Part shown: positions 52,716 through 62,406 of the stretch, piece after piece
How the letters are laid out: every line of letters starts with the position of its first letter
Position numbering within the stretch: position 1 is the first letter of the stretch
NCBI GenBank assembly: GCA_965205365.1
Contig: CBDBGT010000005.1
Span: 735,961 to 799,960, forward strand
From: JALZUR01 sp965205365
GTDB taxonomy: Bacteria; Bdellovibrionota; Bdellovibrionia; Bdellovibrionales; UBA1609
DNA: 64,000 nucleotides
Reading direction: 5' to 3'
Position numbers and translations under genes: made by a program
Notes under the pieces: generated by a model
The model's input: only the letters and a program-made list of their open reading frames with translations
Told to the model about the DNA's origin: nothing
Databases searched by the model: none

Positions 52716-55402
52716 TGAATCTAGCAACTGTAGAAAAAAGTGCTCAAAAGTATTTGTATTTTTTTTCTAAGGATGAAATTGAAGGGGATATAAAGTTAAA
52801 GAGTCTTTTAGGTGGTAAAGGTGCAAACCTTGCTCAGATGTCGAGCCTAGGTATTCCTGTGCCTCCAGGTTTTACCCTGTCTACTAAGCTGTGTGCTAAA
52901 TTCCAGGAAGAAGGGAGGCTTGATGAACTTGTACGGGGTCAGATTAGAGCTGGTGTTGAAAAAATTGAAACTCATGTGGGCAAGAATTTTGGAGACCCAC
53001 TAAATCCATTGTTGGTAAGTGTGCGGTCGGGAGCCCCTGTAAGTATGCCTGGAATGATGGATACCATTTTAAACTTAGGCCTTAATGAAAGCACCACAGA
53101 GGGTTTGGCAAAGAAATCTAACAACCCAAGGTTTGCTTATGATTCTTATAGAAGGTTTATTCAAATGTATGCAAGTGTTGTCATGAAGGCTAACCATTCT
53201 CTTTTAGAAGTTTATTTAGAGGATTTAAAATCTGATAAAGGCTATGTTGCTGATACAGAACTCACAGTAAAAGATTTAAAATCATTAATAGTTCGTTATA
53301 AAGGGGAAGTCTTACGGAGCACAGGTGCAAGTTTTCCAGAAGATCCGTGGGACCAGTTGTGGGGCGCTATTGGAGCTGTTTTTAAAAGTTGGAACACTTC
53401 AAGAGCAATAACTTATAGGGATTTAAATGGAATTGATGCCTCCATGGGAACTGCTGTAAATGTTCAAGCAATGGTTTTTGGAAATCTTGGTGACACAAGC
53501 GCAACAGGGGTTGCTTTTACCAGAGACCCGTCCACAGGTGAGAAAACTTTTTATGGAGAGTATTTGCAAAACGCACAGGGTGAAGATGTTGTTGCGGGTT
53601 TAAGAACACCTCAACCTATTAGTAGTATAGAGGCTCAAAATAATGAGCAAATTAGTTTAGAAGTATTGATGCCTGAAGTATATTTGGAGTTAGAAAAGGT
53701 TTATAAAAAATTAGAGCATCATTACAAAGATATGCAGGATATTGAGTTTACAATTGAAGACGGCCGCTTATGGATGCTTCAAACAAGAACGGGGAAAAGA
53801 ACTACAAAAGCAGCATTTAAAATTGGCCTAGATATGCTTAAAGAAGGCTTAATAAGTGAGACTGAGCTTTTAAAAAGGCTTGATCCAGCAAGTTTAGATC
53901 AATTGCTACACCCAAGGCTGGACTCTGATGCCCCTAAAACCCTTATTGCAAAAGGCCTTCCTGCCAGCCCTGGTGGAGTTTGTGGTAAAGTAGTTTTTAC
54001 TAGTGGAGAGGCTGTTTTATTAAAAGCAAAGGGTGAGAAAACTATTTTAGTAAGACCTGAGACTTCTCCTGATGATATTGAAGGGATGGTAGCGGCTGAA
54101 GGAGTGTTGACCACTCGTGGTGGAATGACTTCACATGCTGCAGTTGTAGCTCGTGGCATGGGTAAGTGCTGTGTTGCTGGTTGTGAGGAGATGACGGTGA
54201 ATCTTAAGAAAGAAGAGATCACCTGTGCTGGTTATGTGGTTACAAAGCATGAGTATATTACTTTAGATGGCTCAACGGGGGAAGTTTATTTAGGAGAAGT
54301 GGCCACAAAAGAGCCTGAGTTAGGTGAGGACTTTCATAGAGTCATGGCCATTACAGATAAGTATAGGCGTATGAAAATCAGGGCCAACGCTGACAATCCC
54401 CATGATGCAAGTATTGCAAGAAGGTTTGGTGCCCAAGGTATTGGTCTTTGTCGAACGGAGCATATGTTTTTTGGAGAGGATAGGATTGATGCTGTAAGAG
54501 AGATGATTTTATCTGAAGATGGTTTTCAAAGAAAAAGTGCGCTGGCTAAACTTAAACCCTATCAAAAAGAAGATTTTATTGGGATATTTAAAGAAATGAA
54601 AGGACTTCCTGTAACAATTCGGTTATTGGATCCACCGCTCCATGAGTTTTTACCCCATACTCAAGAAGATATTGCTGAGTTAGCATCAAAACTTAAAATA
54701 CAAACACAAAAGATTTTTCGCCGTGTGGAAAGCTTAAAGGAGTTTAACCCCATGCTTGGTCATAGGGGGTGTAGGCTTGGAGTCACTTATCCAGAAATTT
54801 ATGAGATGCAAGTTGAAGCCGTTGCTGAGGCAGCATTAGAGGTTTGTAATGAATTTCCTGTGGAGGTTGAGATTATGATTCCGTTAATATCAACTTGTGG
54901 AGAGCTTAAAAGGCTTAGAACCTTAACCCAGTCTACTTTTAATAGACTGACTAAAGGTGCCGAGCAGGGAGATAAAATCTCATACACCGTTGGCACAATG
55001 ATTGAGCTTCCTCGTGCAGCATTAATAGCAGATGAGGTTGCAAAACATGCAGATTTTTTTAGTTTTGGAACAAATGACCTTACACAAACAACTTTAGGGA
55101 TATCAAGAGATGATTCGAGTAAATTTATGCCTGTTTATTTGGCAGATGGACTGTTTAATCACGACCCCTTTGTATCAATTGATATAAAAGGGGTTGGCAA
55201 ATTGGTGTCTCTTGGGGTTGAATTAGGTAGGTCGCAAAATCCTGGGCTTAAGCTTGGTGTTTGTGGTGAACATGGGGGAGATCCTAAGAGTATAGAGTTT
55301 TTAGAAACCATTGGTTTAGATTATGTAAGTTGCTCTCCATACCGTGTGCCAATAGCAAGGCTTGCGGCTGCTAGAGCAGCGTTAGAGGTTAAGAAAAATT
55401 AG
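52715..55402 (+). CDS. ppdK: Pyruvate, phosphate dikinase
   Basis: PPDK interconverts pyruvate, ATP and phosphate with phosphoenolpyruvate, AMP and pyrophosphate, so it can serve gluconeogenesis or glycolysis. The 895 residues match the family. The N-terminal ATP-binding domain has LLGGKGANLAQMSSLGIPVP and VRSGAPVSMPGMMDT. The phosphohistidine domain has TRGGMTSHAAVVARGMG with the swinging His. The C-terminal TIM barrel has GLCRTEHMFF, RLLDPPLHEFLP and the catalytic Cys in KLGVCGEHGGDP. GGAGGGAATT lies just before the ATG. It overlaps glyS by one base. A small hairpin follows. Confidence 0.98.
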   Translation: MNLATVEKSAQKYLYFFSKDEIEGDIKLKSLLGGKGANLAQMSSLGIPVPPGFTLSTKLCAKFQEEGRLDELVRGQIRAGVEKIETHVGKNFGDPLNPLLVSVRSGAPVSMPGMMDTILNLGLNESTTEGLAKKSNNPRFAYDSYRRFIQMYASVVMKANHSLLEVYLEDLKSDKGYVADTELTVKDLKSLIVRYKGEVLRSTGASFPEDPWDQLWGAIGAVFKSWNTSRAITYRDLNGIDASMGTAVNVQAMVFGNLGDTSATGVAFTRDPSTGEKTFYGEYLQNAQGEDVVAGLRTPQPISSIEAQNNEQISLEVLMPEVYLELEKVYKKLEHHYKDMQDIEFTIEDGRLWMLQTRTGKRTTKAAFKIGLDMLKEGLISETELLKRLDPASLDQLLHPRLDSDAPKTLIAKGLPASPGGVCGKVVFTSGEAVLLKAKGEKTILVRPETSPDDIEGMVAAEGVLTTRGGMTSHAAVVARGMGKCCVAGCEEMTVNLKKEEITCAGYVVTKHEYITLDGSTGEVYLGEVATKEPELGEDFHRVMAITDKYRRMKIRANADNPHDASIARRFGAQGIGLCRTEHMFFGEDRIDAVREMILSEDGFQRKSALAKLKPYQKEDFIGIFKEMKGLPVTIRLLDPPLHEFLPHTQEDIAELASKLKIQTQKIFRRVESLKEFNPMLGHRGCRLGVTYPEIYEMQVEAVAEAALEVCNEFPVEVEIMIPLISTCGELKRLRTLTQSTFNRLTKGAEQGDKISYTVGTMIELPRAALIADEVAKHADFFSFGTNDLTQTTLGISRDDSSKFMPVYLADGLFNHDPFVSIDIKGVGKLVSLGVELGRSQNPGLKLGVCGEHGGDPKSIEFLETIGLDYVSCSPYRVPIARLAAARAALEVKKN

Positions 55403-55437
55403 CTTTAAGAGACTCTTCTCCTTGCTTTAGCAAAATG

Positions 55438-55453
55438 AAAAGCCGGGGCTTTT
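55438..55453 (+). terminator. Weak hairpin downstream of ppdK
   Basis: AAAAGCC (55438-55444), a two-base spacer GG, and GGCTTTT (55447-55453) form a short stem with a small loop, followed by AAAGGG. It lies 36 bases after the ppdK stop and 50 bases before smc. The T run is only four, so termination may be partial. Confidence 0.45.
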
Positions 55454-55501
55454 AAAGGGCTGGTTTTGTGGTTTGTATAGGAGCGTGAAGGAAGTGGATA
55501 A

Positions 55502-58500
55502 GTGAGAATTAAAAAACTAGAGCTTCAAGGGTTTAAGTCTTTTAGAGATAAAACGGTGATCACATTTGATGAAGGAATCACAGGCATAGTGGGTCCTAAT
55601 GGTTGTGGTAAATCAAATATTGTTGACGCTTTAGTTTGGGTCATGGGTGAGATGTCTGCAAAACATTTAAGAGGCTCTAAAATGGAAGATGTGATTTTTG
55701 CAGGCTCTGAAGGTTATGCTCCAACTGGAATGGCTGAGGTTTCATTAATTTTAGAAAATGACGGAGGGTTTTTTCCAGCTAAATACTTAAATTGCTCTGA
55801 AGTTATGGTGACTCGTCGGCTTTATCGTGATGGAGAGTCTGAGTACCTTATTAATAAAGAGGCGAGTAGACTTAGAGATATTCAAGAAATTTTTATGGAT
55901 ACAGGGGTTGGATCAAAAGGCTTTAGTATTATTGAGCAAGGGCAAATTGGAAAGATTATTGTATCAAAACCTTCTGAAAAAAAGTCTTTGATTGACGAAG
56001 CTGCAGGGATTACAAAATTTAAAGCAAGAAAAAAAGAGTCAGAAAGAAAACTCAAAGCCACTGATGAAAACCTTTTAAGGCTTGCAGATATTATTAGAGA
56101 GTTAAAGAGGCAGCTTAGTTCACTAGAGCGTCAGGCTCAAAAAGCTGAGCACTATAAAAAGCTTAAAGATGAACTAAGGGAAAAAGAACTCTGGCTTGCT
56201 GCTTGTGAAGTGAATGATCATCAGGGAACCTTTGCAGATGTTGAGTCAAAAATTGAAGAGCTGACTCAAAAGGAGAGTTTTTTTCAAATACAAGTGCAAA
56301 AGCTTCAATCAGATATTGAAGTTAAAAGAGTGGATTTTATCAAAGGGGAAAAAGAATTAGAAGTTGAACAAACTGAATTTAAGGTTTTGTCTGAAAAAGT
56401 ACAAGGGTCAGAAAATGAAATTAAAGAGCTTGGATTCGAAATTGAGCAAATAAGGCGTAGTAAGCAGATTAAAGGCTCCATTCATGAGAAAAATCAAGTG
56501 CGCCTTAAGGTTATTCAAAGTGAAAAAAATGAACTTAAAGATAAGTATTCTTATATTCAAGGCGAGTTTAAAGTTATTGATGAGGAGTATCTAACCTTAG
56601 ATGGGCAGTTTCAAGGGCATCAGCTAAAAATTAATGAAAGAGAAGAGAGTTTAACTAACTCTAGAACAGCTCAGTTAAAACTCCATGAAGAAACCGCTCA
56701 TCTTAAGGCAACTTTAGAGGGTTTAAAGGAGAGAATTTCTTTACTTAATGAGACACTGGTGTCTAAAAGTCAGGTGAAACAAAAAGTTAAAGTTAAGAAT
56801 GAAGAATTTTTTAAAAGATTTAATAAACTTAGCAAAGACTATGAAAAAGAAAAACAAATGAAGTTAGAGGTTTTCAAAGACACACAGGCTTTAACTGAGG
56901 GTTTAAATACTTTAAAAGCTATACATGAAAACCTTATTGAAAAAAGAAACGAAGAAAATCAAGGGTTTAGTATGGCTCACTCTAAGCTTGCAAGTTTAAG
57001 GGAGCTTCAGGAGCAATTTGAGGGTTATCAAGAAGGCTTAAGAAATCTTTTTCTTGCTCAAAGGGATGGGGCTATAACTAGCCCAGGTGCTCCGCTTTCT
57101 GATTTAATAAGCCCTCCACAAGGCTATGAGCAAGCCATTGAGGCTTGCTTAGCTGATGGCCTTCAAGGCTTATTCGGTGCAGAGAGTGTGAGTGCTTTGA
57201 CTCACACCACTGAGTATTTGAATTTAGACAGTAAAGGAAGGGTTCAGTTTTTTGTAAATGAACTTTTACATATTGGAGAAAAACCCTTTGGAGTGAAAAG
57301 CCTTTCTGATTATGCTACTACAGGGTTAAAAGGGGTTAAAGAAATCTTAAGCTGTGTTTATCTTGTGGAGGATAAGGTTTCGGCAATAAAGCTTTTAAAA
57401 AATCATCAAGGCTTTTGTATTACCAAATCTGGAGAGATGTTGAACTCATTAGGTCAATATTTTTCAGGTAAAACAGGTAGTGGAGCAGGTTTGCTTCAGA
57501 GGAAAAAAAATATTCAAGATTTAACTAAAGAAGTTTCAAAGAGACAAACTGTTTTAGACAGTCTTGAAAAAGAATTTAACAAGAATAAGAAACAACTTGA
57601 TCAAATGTTAAAAGAACTTGAAGAGTCAAAGCTTAAAGATAACGAGCAAGAGCTTAAAGTTTTTGAACTTAAAAAAGATATAGAAAGGGTTGAGTATGAA
57701 AAAACTAAAATTGAATCTGAAGTTAAAAAGGTTACTCTTGTTGTCATAGAAACTGAAGAAAAGTTAGAAAAGTCTTTAAAAACTCAAGAAGAGCAGCTTT
57801 TTTTAATTAGAGACTTAGAGGTTAAAAAAACTGAGAAAGAGTCATGTTCTTTAAAGATTAAAGAAGACTTAGAGAAGTTAAAAACTGAGTATTCTAGTTT
57901 ACAAGCTGAAGTTACAGATAAAAAAATTAAGCATGTTTCATATAAATCAGAGCTAGAATCTTTACAGCAAAGGTTAAAAGTCTTAACTTTAGATGAAGAA
58001 AATCTTTTAAATGACATTGGAAATTTAGAAGAAGAATCAAAGGAATCTTTAAGCTTTATTTCTTCATACTCTGCTAACCTAGAAGTTAAAAAAAACAAAT
58101 TAGAAAAAGATATTCAGCTTTGTAAAGAATTAGAATCTAGTCTTTCTAAAATGAAAAATAAATACGAGCTTTTAACAGCTGCAGAACGCAAGCTTAGTCA
58201 AAAAGTTACAGAATGCACTCTAGAAAAATCAAAAATAAAGTCAAAACTCTCAGAGTTTCAGGTGAAATCTGAACAAATTAAGCTAGGTCTTCAATCTAAA
58301 GTTGATCAGATGTTTGATAAATATAACGTTGATCTTACAGAAAACACTTCAGAGTATATCCTAGCTTATACTAAAGACCAATATGATGAAGTAAAAAAAG
58401 GAATTGCTCATTTAAAAAACAAAGTAAGTGATGTAGGTGAAGTTAATTTATCAGCTATTAGTGAGTTTGATGCAATCCAAGAAAGGTATGATTTTTTAAG

Positions 58501-59062
58501 TGAACAGCAATCTGATTTGCTAGAAGCTAAAAGCCAATTAGAAAAAGTTATTTCTAGAATTGATAGAATTTGCGCTAAAAGATTTAAGGATACTTTTCAA
58601 GCTGTGAATGAAAGATTTAAAAAAGTTTTTCCTGTGTTGTTTGGTGGTGGAGAGGCTCAACTTATTTTAGTTGAAAAAGAGGGTGATGATCAAGAGCCAG
58701 GGATTGATATTGAAGCAAAGCCTCCAGGCAAGAAAACTCAAAATGTTTCACTTCTTTCTGGTGGAGAAAAAGCGCTTACTGCCGTGTCCCTTATCTTCTC
58801 GATTTTTTTAGTAAAACCGTCTCCGTACTGTTTACTTGATGAGGTTGATGCTCCTTTAGATGATATCAATGTTTTTAGGTTCAATGACCTGGTAAAAGAA
58901 ATGGCTAAAAGATCACAAATTATTTTAGTAACACACAATAAAAACACCATGGCTGTGAACAATAAACTTTATGGTGTGACTCAAGAGGAAAAAGGTGTGT
59001 CTAAAATGGTTTCTGTGGATTTAGAGGGTAATTTTTTTAAAGAAACCGTTGCAACAGCTTAG
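55502..59062 (+). CDS. smc: Chromosome segregation SMC ATPase
   Basis: The 1186 residues match bacterial SMC. Walker A is VGPNGCGKSNIVDALVWVMG near residue 32-50. Two very long coiled coils (about 170-510 and 670-1000, Lys/Glu/Leu-rich) flank a hinge at about 520-640. That hinge begins QEGLRNLFLAQRDGAITSPG, with GLFGAE and KTGSGAGLLQRKK in it. The C-terminal head has the signature LLSGGEKALTAVSLIFSIF and Walker B PYCLLDEVDAPLDD. SMC with ScpA and ScpB organises and segregates the chromosome. The GTG start has AAGGAAG upstream. The 3' end is partly duplicated at 60436. Confidence 0.98.
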   Translation: MRIKKLELQGFKSFRDKTVITFDEGITGIVGPNGCGKSNIVDALVWVMGEMSAKHLRGSKMEDVIFAGSEGYAPTGMAEVSLILENDGGFFPAKYLNCSEVMVTRRLYRDGESEYLINKEASRLRDIQEIFMDTGVGSKGFSIIEQGQIGKIIVSKPSEKKSLIDEAAGITKFKARKKESERKLKATDENLLRLADIIRELKRQLSSLERQAQKAEHYKKLKDELREKELWLAACEVNDHQGTFADVESKIEELTQKESFFQIQVQKLQSDIEVKRVDFIKGEKELEVEQTEFKVLSEKVQGSENEIKELGFEIEQIRRSKQIKGSIHEKNQVRLKVIQSEKNELKDKYSYIQGEFKVIDEEYLTLDGQFQGHQLKINEREESLTNSRTAQLKLHEETAHLKATLEGLKERISLLNETLVSKSQVKQKVKVKNEEFFKRFNKLSKDYEKEKQMKLEVFKDTQALTEGLNTLKAIHENLIEKRNEENQGFSMAHSKLASLRELQEQFEGYQEGLRNLFLAQRDGAITSPGAPLSDLISPPQGYEQAIEACLADGLQGLFGAESVSALTHTTEYLNLDSKGRVQFFVNELLHIGEKPFGVKSLSDYATTGLKGVKEILSCVYLVEDKVSAIKLLKNHQGFCITKSGEMLNSLGQYFSGKTGSGAGLLQRKKNIQDLTKEVSKRQTVLDSLEKEFNKNKKQLDQMLKELEESKLKDNEQELKVFELKKDIERVEYEKTKIESEVKKVTLVVIETEEKLEKSLKTQEEQLFLIRDLEVKKTEKESCSLKIKEDLEKLKTEYSSLQAEVTDKKIKHVSYKSELESLQQRLKVLTLDEENLLNDIGNLEEESKESLSFISSYSANLEVKKNKLEKDIQLCKELESSLSKMKNKYELLTAAERKLSQKVTECTLEKSKIKSKLSEFQVKSEQIKLGLQSKVDQMFDKYNVDLTENTSEYILAYTKDQYDEVKKGIAHLKNKVSDVGEVNLSAISEFDAIQERYDFLSEQQSDLLEAKSQLEKVISRIDRICAKRFKDTFQAVNERFKKVFPVLFGGGEAQLILVEKEGDDQEPGIDIEAKPPGKKTQNVSLLSGGEKALTAVSLIFSIFLVKPSPYCLLDEVDAPLDDINVFRFNDLVKEMAKRSQIILVTHNKNTMAVNNKLYGVTQEEKGVSKMVSVDLEGNFFKETVATA

Positions 59063-59112
59063 GGTTTTAAAAAAAATTTGTTTAAACTTCTTTCTAATTT
59101 AAAAGTTAAAAA

Positions 59113-59135
59113 AAACCAGTTGATACTACTGGTTT
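59113..59135. terminator. Terminator downstream of smc
   Basis: AAACCAGT (59113-59120), loop TGATACT, ACTGGTTT (59128-59135), preceded by an A run and followed by AATAAAGC. It is 50 bases after the smc stop. The A/T flanks allow function in both directions. Confidence 0.7.
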
Positions 59136-59208
59136 AATAAAGCTTTTTTAAATTGATAATTGTAAGCCCTTTAAGATAAAGAGCTTACTTTTTTAAAAGA
59201 AATATTTA

Positions 59209-59981
59209 CTATGGGCTATGGGGCAGGTATGGGAACCCGAAGAAATTTTTTCGATGATATATGTCAGCTAAATGTGAAAGCACAGGGGTATATCTAGATC
59301 CAATTGTTGGATCATTGATAAAATCAGAAAAAATATCTTCTACAACAGAATTAGAGTCTAATTCAACGCCTCCATTGAGGAGTTCGTTGAGGCTAGAAAT
59401 AGGAAGTAGTGGACTTAAACTTGAACTTTCGTGTGCAAAACCTATGTAAAGAGCTCCATCACTGGCAATATGAAACGGATAAGCCTCACCCGTCGCCTTA
59501 TGAGTGTAATATGAAGTATTATTACCAAAGCTCGACTCAGCAAAAACAACTATTGTACTACTAAGGACCTTCTCCATGGTAGGTGTCTCACATGTGATCC
59601 CTGAATAAAAAGTATTAAGGTGGTTAACCCTTCCGTTATTTCTTATGTCTAAACTACGCTTTACACTAGTGTTATTCATTAGTATTGCGCATTCACCTTC
59701 ATAAAGGTTATGTGGAAGGTCAGCAGCTGGGTGATCTGTAAGGTCATCTTGATTATCTCCGCCTTGAGAGTTTGATCCATTTGAGGAGTTATCTAGGAGA
59801 CTATCTGCCCCCCCCCTTGAGGGTTTGATCTGTCTGATCCACTTGAATCACCTAATAAAGTGTCTGACTTATCTAAACTTGTTGATGTACGCTTCCCTTG
59901 AGAAGAGTGTTCAACATTCTGACAAGCTGTAAAACTAAATAATAAACATACTGGTAATATAGATTTTGATTTCATATTCAT
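59209..59981 (-). CDS. Lipoprotein A with poly-G tract, out of frame (putatively phase-variable)
   Basis: The ATG at 59981 (SD AAGGAG) opens a lipoprotein signal (MNMKSKSILPVCLLFSFTAC) and a Ser/Asp-rich linker ending RSNPQ. A run of nine G follows (59808-59816), after which this frame stops at once (QIVS). One base off, the body is fully open: ADSLLDNSSNGSNSQGGDNQ, then GITCETPTMEKVLSSTIVVF, FGNNTSYYTHKATGEAYPFH, DGALYIGF, and VVEDIFSDFINDPTIGSRY. With ten G the gene is one frame of 257 residues. Composition and fold are those of a surface lipoprotein; no known family was recognised. It follows smc convergently and is a tandem duplicate of the gene at 60515-61352. Confidence 0.72.
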
Positions 59982-60190
59982 TTTATTCTCCTTGTTTTTT
60001 TTGGTTCTAATTCACATATCGATTAAAACTTAATTAACTTTAGGACAAAAGTCTTAAAAATTTCTCAACTCAAAATAACAAAGGTTTCAGGTTTTTAAAG
60101 TGTTGCACTCTGTTGCTCTTTGTCTTAGATCAAGACAATTTTAAATTTATTCTCTTTTTAAAACAGTCTTATAAAAACTAAATTTTTTGT
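59740..60190. repeat. Direct repeat copy A (signal, linker, leader)
   Basis: This block corresponds to 61100-61571 almost base for base apart from the G-tract region: part of the coding linker, the signal peptide, the ribosome binding site and about 200 bases of leader (ending ...ATCAAGACAAT and beyond). The high identity marks a recent tandem duplication or gene conversion. Confidence 0.9.
59808..59816 (-). repeat. G9 homopolymer inside lipoprotein A
   Basis: Nine consecutive C on the plus strand give nine G on the coding strand, directly after the codons for NPQ. Runs of this length are rare in such AT-rich DNA and are hot spots for polymerase slippage. Confidence 0.9.
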
Positions 60191-60435
60191 TTTTAAAGAA
60201 AAGGTTTTAGGTTTTCTTTTAAAGTTTAAGTTTAGAGAAGAGCGTGTTAGAAAAGTTTTATTTTAAGTTCCTTTTCTTAATTACTATTAAAGATAGTATC
60301 GTATTTTTAAAAACTGCAAAGGAGGAATGTGTCTAATGTCTTTTGTACCTTCACAGGTGTTATTTAACAACTTATTAAGTTAGGTTTAAAATTATTAAGC
60401 CATAGGTATTTATATAAAGAAACCATGGGACCAGT

Positions 60436-60490
60436 AAGAACACCATGGCTTTGAGCAATAAACTTTATACTCTAACTAAAAATACTAGGT
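60436..60490 (+). pseudogene. Duplicated fragment of the smc 3' end
   Basis: The plus strand reads KNTMALSNKLYTLTKNTR and a stop, matching KNTMAVNNKLYGVTQEEKG at the end of smc (58941-58984) at about 33 of 41 bases. No other part of smc is present. It precedes lipoprotein B at the same relative place as smc precedes lipoprotein A, so it was carried along by the tandem duplication. The rest of 60191-60514 shows no gene. Confidence 0.75.
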
Positions 60491-60514
60491 AAAATAGCCA
60501 AAGTAGAGTTAAAT

Positions 60515-61352
60515 TCATAGTTGGGGGGTGAGCGTATAGAAAGAAGGCCAAGACCATTTATTTGTACTAGAATTCCAACGTAATATTGAAGGTATAGGCC
60601 TATATCTAATTCCAATTGTTGGATCATTGATAAAATCAGAAAAAATATCTTCTACAACAGAATTAGAGTCTAATTTAACGCCAATACTATCATTATAGGT
60701 ATTATGGCCTATATAAAGAGCACCATTATTATCAATATGAAAGGGAAGAGCGTAGCTATTTGAGGCAATAAAATAGGAGGTATTATTACCAAAGTCTCTA
60801 TGGGCCCTGTATGCTCCTATTATCCTATGTCTACTGAAAGGGCCATAATGACGTTGACCATTAAAAGCACTATTAACATAACCATTAGTATCTCTACATC
60901 CAGTTTCCTTGTACGTGAAGAGGGTACGAACATATATGTTTTCGGTATCACGTTTGATAACTTCATTGACATCCCCGTTTATGCCTAAAAGATACTTTAT
61001 ACTTATAATATTTTGGTTTTGAAGTGTCTGGGGAGAAGTTAGCTCTAGACAGTCAGTTTCATACCAACCGGCTGGAAGATCAAGATTTGGTTGATTTATA
61101 AGGTCACCTTGATTATCTCCGCCTTGAGAGTTTGATCCATTTGAGGAGTTATCTAGGAGACTATCTGCCCTCTCCCCCCCCCCCCCCTTGAGGGTTTGAT
61201 CTGTCTGATCCACTTGAATCACCTAATAAAGTGTCTGACTTATCTAAACTTGTTAATGTACGTTTCCCTTGAGAAGAGTGTTCAACATTCTGACAAGCTG
61301 TAAAACTAAATAATAAACATACTGGTAATATAGATTTTGATTTCATATTCAT
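60515..61352 (-). CDS. Lipoprotein B with poly-G tract, out of frame (putatively phase-variable)
   Basis: The signal and linker are nearly identical to those of lipoprotein A (MNMKSKSILPVCLLFSFTAC, then RSNPQ). A run of 14 G follows (61174-61187), and the signal frame stops at GEGR. The body in another frame reads ERADSLLDNSSNGSNSQGGD, then LPAGWYETDCLEL, FGNNTSYFIASNSYALPFH, NGALYIGHNTYND and VVEDIFSDFINDPTIGIRY. With 13 or 16 G the gene is a single frame of 278 or 279 residues. The body also begins with an ATG (MIQVDQTDQTL), which would give a product with no signal peptide. The C-terminal motifs are shared with A while the middle has diverged. Confidence 0.72.
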
Positions 61353-61571
61353 TTTATTCTCCTTGTTTTTTTTGGTTCTAATTCACATATCGATTAAAAC
61401 TTAGTTAACTTTAGGACAAAAGTCTTAAAAATTTCTCAACTCAAAATAACAAAGGTTTCAGGTTTTTAAAGTGTTGCACTCTGTTGCTCTTTGTCTTAGA
61501 TCAAGACAATTCTAGATTTATTATCTTTTTTAAAACAGTTTTATAAAACCTTAAAAAAAACTAAATTTGTT
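61100..61571. repeat. Direct repeat copy B (signal, linker, leader)
   Basis: Partner of 59740-60190. The leader between about 61356 and 61571 is nearly identical to that of copy A, so promoter and ribosome binding site are shared. The two coding bodies differ more than the leaders, which suggests that the 5' part is being kept uniform or that the bodies diversify. Confidence 0.9.
61174..61187 (-). repeat. G14 homopolymer inside lipoprotein B
   Basis: Fourteen consecutive C on the plus strand (14 G on the coding strand), at the same codon position as the G9 run in lipoprotein A. It is preceded on the plus strand by TCT, a small difference from copy A. Confidence 0.9.
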
Positions 61572-61658
61572 TTTTTAAGGTACTTTTTTTAATGTTAGTT
61601 TTATATGGATTTTTATAAACAGACTTTGAAAGTAAAAAAAAGAAAGCTTAGAGAGTTT

Positions 61659-61705
61659 CTTAATATTGCCACATCTTTTCATGTGGGCAATATTAAGGTT
61701 TTTTT
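61659..61705 (+). terminator. Strong Rho-independent terminator with no obvious gene
   Basis: CTTAATATTGCC (61659-61670) pairs perfectly with GGCAATATTAAG (61686-61697); CACAT and ATGTG extend the stem inside, around CTTTTC. Eight T follow (61698 onward). The T run is on the plus strand, yet no plus-strand gene lies upstream within 2.5 kb. On the minus strand no T run follows the hairpin. Confidence 0.8.
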
Positions 61706-61751
61706 TATATAAGTTTGAACTTTTTATTTTTTAGTCTCAATGAGAACCTAG

Positions 61752-62406
61752 TTAATTAAATAAGAGATCTTTTAACAAATTTTTAGCTACATTTGTTCTT
61801 CTACTTGTTTGTTTAGACTTTGATGCTTTAATAATTTTTATGAGATTATCTTTGTTAAAATCACTATTAATCCTTGCTTGGTTTTTAGCAATATAGTTAG
61901 TAAGGAAAGAATCATATAAACTGTTTTTAGATGCGTCTGGGTTTTCTAAAATTATTCGAATTGCTTTAAGAGCAAAAGGGTTTCCTTGGGACAACTCAAG
62001 AAGCGACTCAAGGTCAGAGGAGGAGTGGTCCATTTCTTGACTAAATGATTGTCCCTCATACAACCTATCGACAATGGACTCTAAAATTTTAATCTCTTCA
62101 CTTTCTAAATTAACGCTATGTAGTATATATTTTAGAGTGAATTCCTCAGCACCAGGTAAAAATCCATCATCATCATTAAACGCCAAAAAAGCTTTTTTGT
62201 ATAAATTTGACTTTTCTGGTTCTATTGCCCCTTTGTATTTATGAATATCTCTTAGTGCTTCATATTCAAAGAGGTCATTTTGATAGCCGCCGTTGTCGTA
62301 TAAGAAAGTCATCAGGTCTAACTTTTCTAAGTTACATTTATCATTAATGGCAAATTTTCGCAATTCTCTAGTTATTATATCTTTACCTTGGATTTTAGTA
62401 CTAGTA
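61752..62406 (-). pseudogene. Gene of unknown function truncated by an IS630 insertion
   Basis: About 215 codons are open from the IS border. The apparent GTG start lies inside the IS end and so is not the native start. The product is helical, rich in Leu, Asp and Lys (KCNLEKLDLMTFLYDNGGYQ, FLAFNDDDGFLPGAEEF, SLYDSFLTNYIAKNQARINS). One possible EF-hand-like Asp cluster (FNDDDGFLPGAEEF) is seen. No family was recognised. Past the IS, an open minus-strand frame (FYDSWGKRLNGQC) can be joined to it, but this may be chance. The lost 5' part probably carried the start and any signal. Confidence 0.6.
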
